This document shows positions 10,729 through 21,849 of a stretch of 64,000 bases of DNA, one piece after another. Source of the stretch: Hymenolepis diminuta (Eukaryota; Platyhelminthes; Cestoda; Cyclophyllidea; Hymenolepididae); contig CAADRB010000024.1 in assembly GCA_900708905.1 (NCBI GenBank), forward strand, positions 1,398,723-1,462,722, in the 5' to 3' direction. Every line of letters starts with the position of its first letter. Position 1 is the stretch's first letter. The translations under genes and the position numbers were made by a program. The notes beneath the pieces were generated by a model that saw only the letters and a list, made by a program, of their open reading frames with translations, made no database searches and was not told where the DNA came from.

Positions 10729-12936
10729 TTAATGATCATTGCAAAAGTATTTATGTTCAAGAGCTTCTTTAGCAGTTGGACGCTCATAATGGTCATATTT
10801 GAGCAGATTCCGAATTAAAATAAGAGCTTGCAGAGTGGCAAGCTTTTTATTTCTCTTGGTTATGTAATCCTCCAATAAAATGCGCTCCGTAGTTTTTATG
10901 GCATCACAAATTTGTCTGGTTAAGGGTATGTGGTATTTCTGCGCGAAACGCACCAAATTAGTTCCACCCAATAACCTTACGATTTGCAGTAGCAGTTCTT
11001 CTTCGTTGTAAGCATTAAATAAACTCTGCTTGAATATAAGAATGGCAAGTATGCAACCGAATGACCAGAGGTCAAGGGCAAAGTTGTATTTCTAAAATAG
11101 AGGGAGAAGGGAAAAATTTAGTTAAATTTTCGGTCGCTTAATAGTATATGAGTAGTTGTAGATGAAAAGAAATCGTACTGTAAGATGAAAGTAAATATTT
11201 TTCTTCAGGCAGTAAATATGATCAACTAACGCATCACTGAGTAATCTTTTAACTGAGATTTATGCACGTACTCCATTATAGAAGTGTTTGACGGCTGAAT
11301 TAGCCTAGTTCGATGTTTTACAGGAAGTTCAGGATTTTCAATCTCTAAGATGACCCATGTCCTACTATTGACAATATCTCTAATGGACAATACCTAAAAT
11401 GGCCACCTTAAATTATCTAACCTTTGGCGACCTACTGACCTAACCCTTTAAGTACCTTAACTACTTAATCTGGAATAAACTATTACCCTTTCTTGGTCAC
11501 TTTTCATTCTATAGCAACATTGTTACTCCTTATATTAGTTGCATACTTTATTCAGTAGATGTTTCGGTGAATAATGTCGTGGTGGTATTCTCTTATTTCG
11601 CCTCGGGTATAGAGGGGGTTCACCAAATGAAACCCCTAACTTATATTTGTTATGAGTTTATATTTAACATCAATACTAACCGTATATCCAAGAACCACTT
11701 CAGGTGGCCTGAAATTCAACGTGCAGACTGACAACGAGTAATCTTTCACAGGACGGTAGTATGTTGCTAGACCAAAGTCGATCAGTCGCAGTCTTCTGTG
11801 CTGTAGATCGATTAGAATGTTCTGCGGTTTAATATCTCGATGAATGATGCTATGACTATGGCAGGCGTCGAGAGCAATTAATAATTCTCTCATGTAAAAT
11901 TTAATTTCTTTCGGCTCAGCCCTTTCTGCCAATTTCTGAAAGCCGCGTGGATCAAAGTGCTCTAGTACTATGGCCGGACCTCTAGCCTAAAAGACAACAA
12001 CAGGAAATGGCAAATTGAGGATTTCATGGTATAATTTATTAGTGATCGACGGAATATTAAATGAAGTCATCGATTGTATGCAGAGTATGAATGCAAATAT
12101 CTGTGGTGGGAAATTATTGCAGATGGAATGTCATTATTGGCTAAGAAACCATGAGGTCAAACGAAAGTAGCATATAAAATGTCATTGCTGGACCTAGTAT
12201 GACCTCGCAGGACGCGGGACTTTAATAGGATGTCTTGTGCGTATTAATAATGACTGTCCTGACCGACATAATGACCTACTAACCTAAACTAAAATAACCG
12301 CTATATGTCGAACTTATATTAGTAAACGCGCTTTATTGTCTATATCTTGCATGAGAACATTAAAAGACTAAAATTGTCTGCTATTATAAGTGTCTCTAAT
12401 TCACTTACGTCAAAGAACTTTTTGAATTTCCGGGCGCCTATCTAAGTTAGAAGACATCTAACTGAAATATCATCGAAAATAACCATTCCAAAGTGATAAA
12501 TACGAATCCGTTATTAGGGAAATATGAAAACTGGAAAAAGAGTAAATTCAGAATCAAAACTTACATCAGTTTTGTGGAGGGCTCCAAAGCAACGAATAAT
12601 ATTTGGCAATCCTTGCAGATGTAGGAGAATTTTGACTTCATGTTTAAATAGTTTGATGTGCTTGATATCGTTCAACACTTTAATCGCCACCTTGAAGCCG
12701 TCTGATCTAAACACACATTCGTAAACAGAACCAAAGGCTCCTCTGCCAATCAGTCTTTGAGGATCATACTGCGGAATGCTAAGGCGCATTCCCTTTTTAG
12801 AGAAAATGTCTGCATGATTATGCGAGTCGTCTGGAGACCTTCTACCACGGGCCAACATTTTCACAATGCAAAATGACAAATGACGCTGTAAATTCAGGTG
12901 AGATTTAAACAAACTCTCATCCCAACTAATCATCAT
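10729..12936 (-). CDS. Casein kinase II alpha-like protein kinase, paralog 2
   Basis: Three exons: first exon ending at 12565, then 11986-11681 and 11091-10729, all phase 0, introns 578 and 589 nt. Exons 2 and 3 are 306 and 363 nt, identical in length to paralog 1. Two starts are possible: ATG at 12936 (346 aa) or ATG at 12858 (320 aa). The second better matches the paralog's length. Numbered from the second: glycine loop GRGAFG at 38-43, ATP lysine K60, HRDIKPQN with D149, DFG at 168-170 (true CK2alpha has DWG), PPE for APE, and the ending YDHYERPTAKEALEHKYF. All residues needed for catalysis are visible. The CK2alpha N-terminal segment, the basic cluster and the basic p+1 residues are changed, and the C-lobe is more diverged than in paralog 1. 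Probably an active kinase with altered specificity. Whether it binds CK2beta cannot be told. Confidence 0.83.
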
Positions 12937-14079
12937 ATTTCATTTTTTTATAAATAAATTATTAAATTCAATGCAATCGCTTTTAATGAATTTTTAAATA
13001 TTAAATATTTTCTTCTATAAAATTAGAAAATAAATGTAAATACTTTATATAAATAATCAAGTATTAATTATAACAATTGCATATTTTAACATCCCATTTC
13101 TTGCCTCAAATTTTGTATTCTTAATATCGATTTTTTTCGTTCAAATTTTTAATGAACTTTAATGTAATATATAACTAAAATAGAATTGTAATATACGACG
13201 CTGATTACAAATAATCAATCAATATATTTAATTTTAGGTAAATAAATAAAATTTTCCTTATTAACAACCAGTTTTGAATAAAGATAGTAACATCTATTTA
13301 TTATATGTTTGTTTAAATTAAGATGCGGCTCCTATTTCGACAAATAACATTCATACCTCTTCAGATTCCAACTCTGATAAGAAATGTTGCACTAATTAAT
13401 TTTTCCCATTCATTATAATCATGAAAATACAAAAAACATAACGGTTTCTGATTTGTCACCTAGATTACTGAGCGAATTCTCGTCTCCAATAAATAATGAT
13501 CATTGACTGATTTTTCCATTATGCTGATCGATCATGATGCTCTGATCTCATCAAAGGCTTTCTTGATGTCTTTCCTAACTTACAGACATCTGTGTAGTCC
13601 CACATTTCGTCTCTAATCATCGCAACATGTCTTGAAAAATGTTCATTTAAAGATGTAAAAGTCGATTTTTTTGAGAACCTTAAGTATTTTTTGTTGTAAC
13701 TATACCTATACCTAGTGATTTCTCCGAGGTCTGCTATAAGCAGACTATCCCATCATATGATTGCGCAAGGGCGAACTCGAGGAATCTAACCAGACTGCAG
13801 GTTTGCTATCATAAACGTTTCTGGAGAAATCGCTAAACGACAAGGCCAATTCAAGCAAAATCTCTTGGATTCTGAAGTCGCGACCACGTATATTCACATG
13901 CATCCACCTGAAATTGCACAATACTTTTCTGACGATACTTTCTGTTCGTGTGCCAAATTGCCAAATTGATTGTAAACATAATCTGCCAGACTAGCTATGA
14001 GTCTTTCTAGTACTTGAAGATAACCAGAGAAGGTAGAATCTTTTAGAAAAGGCGCACTTTGAATCGCCTTGGATTCCCT
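12937..14079. other. Intergenic, AT-rich, left edge of transposon graveyard
   Basis: Holds the 5' flank of kinase paralog 2 and very AT-rich text. Near 13713-13835 there are a nested hairpin and an inverted repeat, listed separately. No gene recognised. Confidence 0.4.
13713..13835. repeat. Inverted repeat with internal hairpin
   Basis: Arms TAGTGATTTCTCC (13713-13725) and GGAGAAATCGCTA (13823-13835) pair with one mismatch. A perfect small hairpin, GTCTGCT-ATA-AGCAGAC, lies at 13729-13745. It sits where the 3' end of the adjacent minus-strand gypsy remnant would be, so it may be part of that element or a small foldback element. Confidence 0.4.
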
Positions 14080-15610
14080 GGCATAAATCTTCGGCCGGAC
14101 TACGTTCATTCAGGTCTTGACGCATCGTCATCTGCTACGGGTTGAGAAACGTATCAAAAACTGCTTCCACTGTTACCTTCGCGGTCAGCGAAATGTTTAA
14201 GAATCGCTACACTTGATTATTCAATCGATACTGATATGGATAAAGGTAGACGCGGTTAATAATATGTCCTTTTCAAAGCCTTAAAACTGAGCAGAAGAAA
14301 CTTAAGTATTTTTATTGGGTACAATGAACTCTGGTAGTCCGTGAATCGAAAATAAAGATATAATCACTTTGGTTTTTAAGAGTGGATTCAAGGATATGAC
14401 CTCATATCACTTTAGAAGGGACCATTGAAGGTTTTATTGGGACCGTGGGGCTGCGGTTGAAAGCAGGGAGATAGATTGTTGATGTGGTGGACGTTTTGCA
14501 CATCACTGAGCGATTGCTTCGATATCCTTGTCCATACGAGGAGAGTGTGCAAAGGAACTTGAGATAGATTTCATATGGATAATATAAGAATGGCTTCTGT
14601 GATAGTTGGTTGGTTTGGGCATCAAATCGAAGGAGGATTACAAGATCATAAAGGCGTGTTCAGAGTTGTAGACGATTGTGCTTTTGAGTAATCGGAATTA
14701 AATCCTTAACTGTAATATTGTGTAGATCATCCTCAGTCATTAGAAGATAACTCGCAATTTCAGTTAATAAACGTTGCCCATCGTTAGACTTGTAATGACT
14801 GTTTCTTCCTCGGAGCCTTTTTGTTTGAAGATGAGAGAATGGTTCGATTTGACTGATTTCTGCTGTACTTTGAAATTTCATTCAAAAAGGGGAGTTGATT
14901 AATACTGAATTCAGTTTCTATTTTAGACTAAGTGAGAATGTTTTCGATCCAAAGGAGAAAAATGTCATAATTCATTAATAGGGTGAAGTATGCATATAAT
15001 TAACAGGAAAAATGTTAGCAAAATCTATTTTAAAATCTGGCAGTATTTCTTCGACTTTTGGTGAGAGTTCAGAAAATACAAGCAAAAAATTTCTGTGAAC
15101 CATCTAGGAAGATGCAAGAGAGGATCCCCCTAATCCGATAATTGGACGCATCTGCGGCAACTATGGTCGATAGGTTCGGATCGTAATGGATAAGCGGCAC
15201 ATCGGAGATGAGCGTGTTCATTAAGTTTGTGAAAGTCTTCTTGCACTTAGAAGTTTAATTTCACTTCGCAACTTACACACAGGAGGTTCCAAAGGCATGC
15301 ATTACTGCTAAGAACACGCTGTAGTTGCTTACAAGACGTTGGAGGACGCGTAGTGATTTTAAGTAAAAAGACTGGAATATATATGTATATATACATTTGC
15401 CAGCTGGATAATGGTAGCCGAATTCACTTGTTCTTAAAATTTCACCTTAAGATGTCTTCGTTTCAGCTTGAGAATGTTGATTAAATATTTGTACTCACCG
15501 CTTTCGCAATAACTGATACTTCGTCTTATAAACTTCTGACAGCGGTTGCAAAATTTGTGGTGCAGATGCTCTCTCTCTCTCTCTCTCGAGTTTCGGTTGC
15601 CATTGCTCAA
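14080..15610 (-). pseudogene. Ty3/gypsy pol remnant (RT, RNase H, integrase)
   Basis: Reading the minus strand from high to low coordinates gives pol pieces in the expected order. At 15600-15434: RT end with EYKYLINILKLKRRH (family: vkYLGfil...GrrpdP). At 15360-15262: thumb text RPPTSCKQL, then SNYSVFLAVMHAF. At 15250-15065: RNase H start with LISDVPLIHYDPNLSTIVAA followed by DAS and LDGSQKFFA. At 14537-14506: integrase zinc-finger region MDKDIEAIAQ. Near 14340-14317: GLPEFIV. At 14117-14085: LNERSPAEDL. Stops and frameshifts lie throughout and the SDN aspartate is lost. It is a dead single copy with no flanking LTR found. A (TC)n tract interrupts the RT part. Confidence 0.8.
15569..15587. 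repeat. (CT)n microsatellite
   Basis: Dinucleotide tract inside the decayed RT region. A complementary-type (AG)n tract lies about 400 bp to the right. Confidence 0.9.
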
Positions 15611-15814
15611 TATAACTTGTTCGAATCTCATTTCTTAACTTTCTAATTTAAAAACTATGGTTGCTTATTGTTCGTGAAAGCCTTTAGCATCAGCCATAGC
15701 TGGAAGCTGTTAATACTAGCCTCCAACAATCTGTTGTCCCAACAGCATCTCGCTTAGTTATATATAATATTATTAATAATGTCCAGTTAGTGTATTATAA
15801 TATAATTATTAAAG

Positions 15815-16710
15815 TACAGGGTGCATAAGGTATCTGGAGACACCTTGCTCGTTCTTAGAAAAACTGTTGATGGTTAGAATTTACAAAAATTATTGCAACA
15901 AAATAAATAAATATAACACCCAGTAGCCTAACTTTTATTTTTTATTGGTGTCCTCCATTACTCGGGCTACTGCTTCCATCAGAGAGAGAGAGAGAGAGAT
16001 GATTTGGTTTTAGAGGATGCATATTGACTTCCTTTTCAAGCACCCCGCGTCTCTTTCCGCCCCGCTCTGTCCCACCCCACACGTAGTAATCCAAAGGATT
16101 AAGATCTGGTGAGTTAGAAGGTGGCCATAAATTTGGTATGACATGATGAAGAGAATTCTCGGCCATCCATTTAATCCCCGGTTTCGAGAGCTTTATGGGA
16201 TGGAACTGAATCTTGTTGGAAGACATAGGACCTTCCTCCATTGGCTACACCGTCTATCCAAGGCGGCTTAACAACAATGATTTGATGAGTCTACACATAG
16301 GCATTCACATCTACATTGTCTTTAAGGTCCTGTGGAAAAGTGGAGGAGTTATGATGTGCACCTCCCTCACTCTCCTTCATAACACTGAAAAACATCACCG
16401 TTGCTGGAAACTTCGTGTGCATACAAAACAGTTGTAACTTGAGTGGAATCCGCCCACACATAGTCACCTATCATTTCACTTTCACTTTTTCATCCTGGTG
16501 GAAGTTGTTTTCTTGGGAGAAAAACCAAAGATGATCCTGTACTTCTGGGTATTTCAATTTGTTTAAGAATGATTTCGTGTACATTAGACGATTCTCTTGA
16601 GTTGCTTTTATCCACATTAACTGACAACCTCGCCTCAGAAGAAGCAAAGAGGTTAAATGATGGGAGGTCGCGACCATTATTGCCCCATGACCACAAACCT
16701 ACCACCAAGA
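15815..16710 (-). pseudogene. Tc1/mariner transposase pseudogene
   Basis: Minus-strand pieces in order: LWFFSQENNFHQDEKV (about 16530-16471; functional relatives have FSDE, so the first catalytic Asp is changed), MHTKFPATVMF-type text, FQQDSVPSHKA with the second Asp (about 16225-16190), then KWMAENSLHHVIPNLWPP and NSPDLNPLDYYVWG (about 16170-16075) with the third. The frame ends in GGHQ and a stop at 15942. Several frameshifts, stops and an (AG)n tract at 15981-15999 break it. A likely terminal inverted repeat, CAGGGTGCATAAGGTATCTG, begins at 15817 just after a TA dinucleotide (the expected insertion target). No matching repeat was found on the other side, so the 5' end appears lost or decayed. 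Confidence 0.85.
15981..15999. repeat. (AG)n microsatellite
   Basis: Dinucleotide tract within the C-terminal part of the mariner transposase pseudogene. It adds a low-complexity insertion and helps break the frame. Confidence 0.9.
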
Positions 16711-19700
16711 TCGACAGTGGTAGATTACTATACGGCCGAACCTAGCTAATGGTCACACTGAGCTTCCAGTTCGGCTTCCCTATTGGTCAACTCGGTGTGC
16801 AAACGAATGCACTTTCCTTCGATTCGGCAAGGTTGTGGGCTAGGTTGGGTCTTGTGATGTCAAAGTCCCTTCTCGACAGAGTAGATTTTATTCGCCATCT
16901 CCCATTTGACTCTATTTTCTGTGAGTCTCTCTTATGCGGACTTTTTTTTTGCAATATAAGCTACCCCATTTGTACATTCTATTACTTTTAAAATATTACG
17001 CGAAGTGTAATGAGTGTATGAATCCCAACAAATATCCCTTCCATGTATCACCACTTTTATTTCCTTCATTCTGACGGTAACTTTAATATTTCTTGCATTT
17101 TATTACGATTCAATACAATCTCTGTGTCATATCCTTCTGAAAGTCGCTTCCACTGATCGGGTAGTGCTAATGGATGAGGCTGATGGCGGAAATTTTCAAA
17201 ATACTTCAGTCCGTCTCAGGATTAACCCATGATACTACAAGGAGGCTCTAGGATGAATTTTGTAAAATACTCAGTTAAATGGAATTGCGTGCTATAACTA
17301 TTATAACATAGCATCAGTATTTATAGAGACAAGATGATGAAATCGCTGAAGTTATTAATTTCCGTTGGTGGTTACCGTAAAAGTTAGTTTTTATCCAAAA
17401 CTTGACAACTATTTAAATATTTGAATTTGAAATCCTGATTTATCTCCATTTTAAATCAATGTCACACTTGGAAGTACAAAATTCCGTATTTGAATCCAGG
17501 GTTCATGTTCACAGTGCTCCGCGAATTTGACCGGTACACTAAATTCGCAGCTTATTTTGTCATGTCGGTAAATTAAAAGGCAAGTTGATATCCACTAAAA
17601 TGTTTATAAAAATGCGATCTTATTGAATCTTCTGTAGTTACACCAGTCGAATTTGATTACAGTTAACATCTCCTATATCTAAGGTCAGGAATCCGGTGAT
17701 TCTAAATTAATTATACCATTGGGTGAAGTTCACGGGATGAAATATTTCATTTTGAGAACGCCACAAACTTTATGATGAACTTTACACTCTAACAAGAAGG
17801 ATGATTAAAAAGTAACTGCAAATTAATAGAATTAAGTAATTTAATGAATAATCAGTTATTTAAAGGAGAATGAGAAGAATGCACATTAGGGAAATTTTAT
17901 TCGAAATTAAATTTGAACATTTTTTGCACTCTATTGCGTAATGAGTGACAGCTATTGACGATTGAGTAATTGGCGCATTTAATGATCCTTCAAAATTTTC
18001 GAACTCGGATTGCAATTAGTAAATCACATGATGACTCATAGGTTTGCTCATTCTGAACAGCCAGTGACTCGGATAGGATATAAAACAAGACAATCCCCCT
18101 AAGCGTACTTTGCTCAGACTTTATCCACTTTTCCACTCTCACGCAGATAGTTTAGACGTGTATCCTATATTTCTCCTCCTACAATCCTCTACCTTTCCTC
18201 TCTTCTTCCTCTACGATCGTCTCCTAAACCACTACCATTTAATTTTCACTGACATCAAATGTACGATCCATATGACATGAGCGAAAAACTACTGAAGTTA
18301 GATTCGAACTACATAAAGTAGTATCGTAACTCATATTAGTACATCTAGGTATTACTAAGTTTAATTGCAACTTCAATAATGATGGAAGAGAAAAAATATG
18401 TTAATTTCTTTACGAGAAAATATTTAAAAGTTATTCATAACCGTGTTTCACCTTGCCACCAACTTTGTTAGGTAATATTGTTACTCCACTAAAATTAGTC
18501 ATTTTTATGCATCGAAAAGAAACAGACGAAATTGGGTTCCATCACTGTTTTATCTTACTGAAGAAAGTTCGTCGGGGTAAGGGTAACAACCAGTGGCTGG
18601 CAGCTAATAACTAGTAACAGCAACAACGATAACAGATCAAAACACCAAGAGCTGATTGGGCCAAAATGTTTTGATCATGCCACAATGAGGATTCAAGCGG
18701 GTGAAAGAGAAAGGCAAGGGACAAAGACGGTGAGGGGGCAGTGTGTGTCTGCGCGTGTGTATGGGTGGAAATGCAAAAGTAACTTATTTGGGTCATTTGG
18801 GCAAAGACGCGTGTAGGATATGAGTGTAGCTGTATTTTCAAATGAAACGAGACGGTTACAGAAATAAGGAGAATTGATAAACTTGTCTAAATATAACTGA
18901 TAGAGGTCTGAGTCATAGGGGCACAAAGGCGAGAAATCAAAGTATTTTCATAAAGAATGGGACCAAGGGAAAAATTTTTGTAATATGCACGAAGTCATCC
19001 ATTTATTTTAATGCCCTTTATAATGCACTTTTTTAGAAATTAATATTTCAATTTCGGCTTTCTATTCCACTCAAATTACTTAATGTGCTGTTAGCGTTTA
19101 TTTCAATGTTTTGAAGGGAGCATAGTCTAAATAAGTATTTGTTTGGGAGATTTTTATAGATAAGACAAATTAATATTGAAAGACCACGATGGTCTATCAG
19201 GACAGGCGAGACGAAATTGGGACCAAAAACAAAAAGAGTGCTAAGGAGATCGGAAGCGACCTTCTAGCCACGTTGCCTGCTAAGCTCTCCAGCAGAATAG
19301 GATCTTAAGATGAGTATGTCTCCAGTTCTGGCCAATTGCCACTGCTCTGTCATATTGAACCGATTATTCGGTGCGCTGGCTAAGTCTACTGCAATTTTCT
19401 CGGGAGCAGCGTGCTTGGTGGATTGCAATGTGTTAACTCATAGGTGTTCCGTTTAAGTACTCCTCCCTTCACATACACTGATGATTATTATATAATAATA
19501 AGTCCGTTCATTTACTATTGTATCGAGGTTACGAATAGGTCAAAAGTATGCATTAGCTTCAAATTGTGGTACATCGAAGAAAGAACTCTGCGGGACTCTA
19601 TGATTACATATTCTGCTTTTGATATTTTTTTCCGCTTCTGAATTATAAAGTTTAGTCCTGAAAGTTATATTCATTAGAAAGTTTTCTCCATAGTTGGTTG

Positions 19701-21849
19701 GAGAGCCTTGAGTTGGGAATAATTATATGAAACTTCACACGCGTTGCCAAATTCTTTACACGATTTCCCATTCCCACATGCAAGACTCGGATTTTGCGTA
19801 AGTTAGTTTCATATATTTTTTGAAACTAAACTGACTACATTCAGTTTGAGAGTGTTTTGAATAATTTCCTTAAACAATTATTATTAGAGCATCCTAGAAA
19901 GTAACAATTTCACATCTTGCTGTTGCATTATCGATTACTTCAGGTTGTATAGTGACATCAACCAATCAATTTTCTTCCATATTCACAAATACAATAGTTC
20001 TGTATTAATATTATAAATATATCAATAATATAATATATAAGTTGATATTAATATTAACTTGAAATTGATTTAATAACTCTAAGTGATTAAATTTGTTGGT
20101 AAATAAAACGGTCACAATTTAATATTTCTAAAGTGATTGATCCCACACACGTAGGCTGAAAATAATTAATAGAATGCTTCAAAATTAACGGCAATGAGCT
20201 CATAATTTCCTTTATTACATTATTATATTCTTTTGTACAGATTTTTCTGCGTTGAAGGCGGATTTATAATTAAAACCTGTAACGCCTTGGAAGTCTGTTC
20301 TTGAATGAATAAGCAGATGTGGGTTATCCTTAGTTGTAATGTGTGCTGCGAATTTCATGAATTTTCAGATACAAATATGAAATATGTTTTTTTTTTCAAT
20401 CCAACCAGTTGGGAAAATAGATAAATACAAAAGTGTTAAACAAATATCAAGAAATCTTGAGTTCATAAAGAATTTCAAATTATCTCAAAATGTAAGGAAG
20501 TTCTAAAACCAACTGATCCCAAATAATGCTCTGTTGATTGAAATGCCTCAGCTGAAATGTATAAAGTTAAGTTTTAAGTGCATCTTGATAAATTTAGTTT
20601 ATTTAATTAATGTTTTTATTTCAGATTTTATGTAAACAGAGAATCTAGATATGTAAACAAAGACTTCCTTATAGTTTTACTCTCTGACCTTCGTGTCAGA
20701 ACCTAGATTTGAAGGCTCTAATAAATGCATTAGACTATTTTTTTCAGTTTACGTTTGCTTGTACTTATTTAACCCTACCACTTTTACCACTATTTTAAAA
20801 TCGTCTGATGGCGGATGAAGTCCAAAATTGACCCAAACTGAAAAATTGTGCGATCGTGTGATTGTTATATTTCGATTTGGTTGATATTAGCCAAACATTG
20901 CCACTAGTACAAACCAAACCATTTCAACTAGTTTTGTTCACCGTTATTTATTCATTATTTATATATTACGGAATTTCATCTTTCGAATGTGTAACAGGCA
21001 TGCTCTTTTTCCTATATTCACTCCAAGATATCGTGCAATTTAACTACCAATATGTACGGAACATATTCGGGACAGAGAATTGAAGATAAAGGATAACTTT
21101 CTATGCATTTCCAGAATTACTTTTTATTCGCATTCTTTATGACAATATTTCGGTTTTTCGCCCACGAAGTTGAACTGACGTCTTTTATGTCCCTATGACG
21201 TATTTTCAAAAATGAGAACCACACCCGTGGTGTTCAATACCGTCAAATAAATATGCAGGTGCATTCTGGCTTGAGTATCTCGATAGCTAGTTTTCACAAA
21301 TTCCTCTCTTCGTTGGAATAGCCATTAGTTATATTATCGTGCAAATAGTCTTGTTGAAAAGTTAATAAAGCGACTTTGGAGTAACTGCATGACTGTCTTG
21401 TCATCGCTCTCTGAGACGGAGTGAAATGTCACTTAGCGGTATCTAGTGGGAAGATACACCGTAGTAACAGAACTGGATCGCCATGCGGTACTCTGGCGCA
21501 ACTTACGAAACTATTATTTAACTAAAATATATTTAATTTAGAGAAAATGATAATAGTTATGTGTAATGTATCAAAATTAAAATAAACTAAATGGAGTGAA
21601 CAACGCATTATTATATATATATTTCACACCTTACACAGTTAGTAAATATGTATAAAATATATTATTTAACATCCTTATATGTATAGATTCTATAACTATC
21701 ATTAAAATTCCACGGAGTGATAAACAATTTATTATCAGATGTAAATATGCTTAATTGAACAAAATTCAATGTAATTTATATTTTTTATTCCAAACTAAAA
21801 GAAAAATTGTTACTAGGCAATTTCACGTCATAATGAAATTTTAGTTTTA
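16711..21849. other. Long intergenic region, no gene recognised
   Basis: About 5 kb of AT-rich DNA. Short ORFs (for example 17014-17232 and 20862-21083, plus strand) encode hydrophobic low-complexity peptides typical of AT-rich noise. A few GC-richer patches (19190-19420 and 21380-21500) look like old repeat fragments but could not be assigned. The right end is the PRIM2 5' flank, where AATTTTAG ends five bases before the start codon and could serve as a trans-splice acceptor. Confidence 0.4.

Noticed and set aside
20862..21083. Hydrophobic 73-codon ORF, plus strand
   Set aside because: Low-complexity Phe/Leu/Tyr composition typical of AT-rich noise; no splice structure found.
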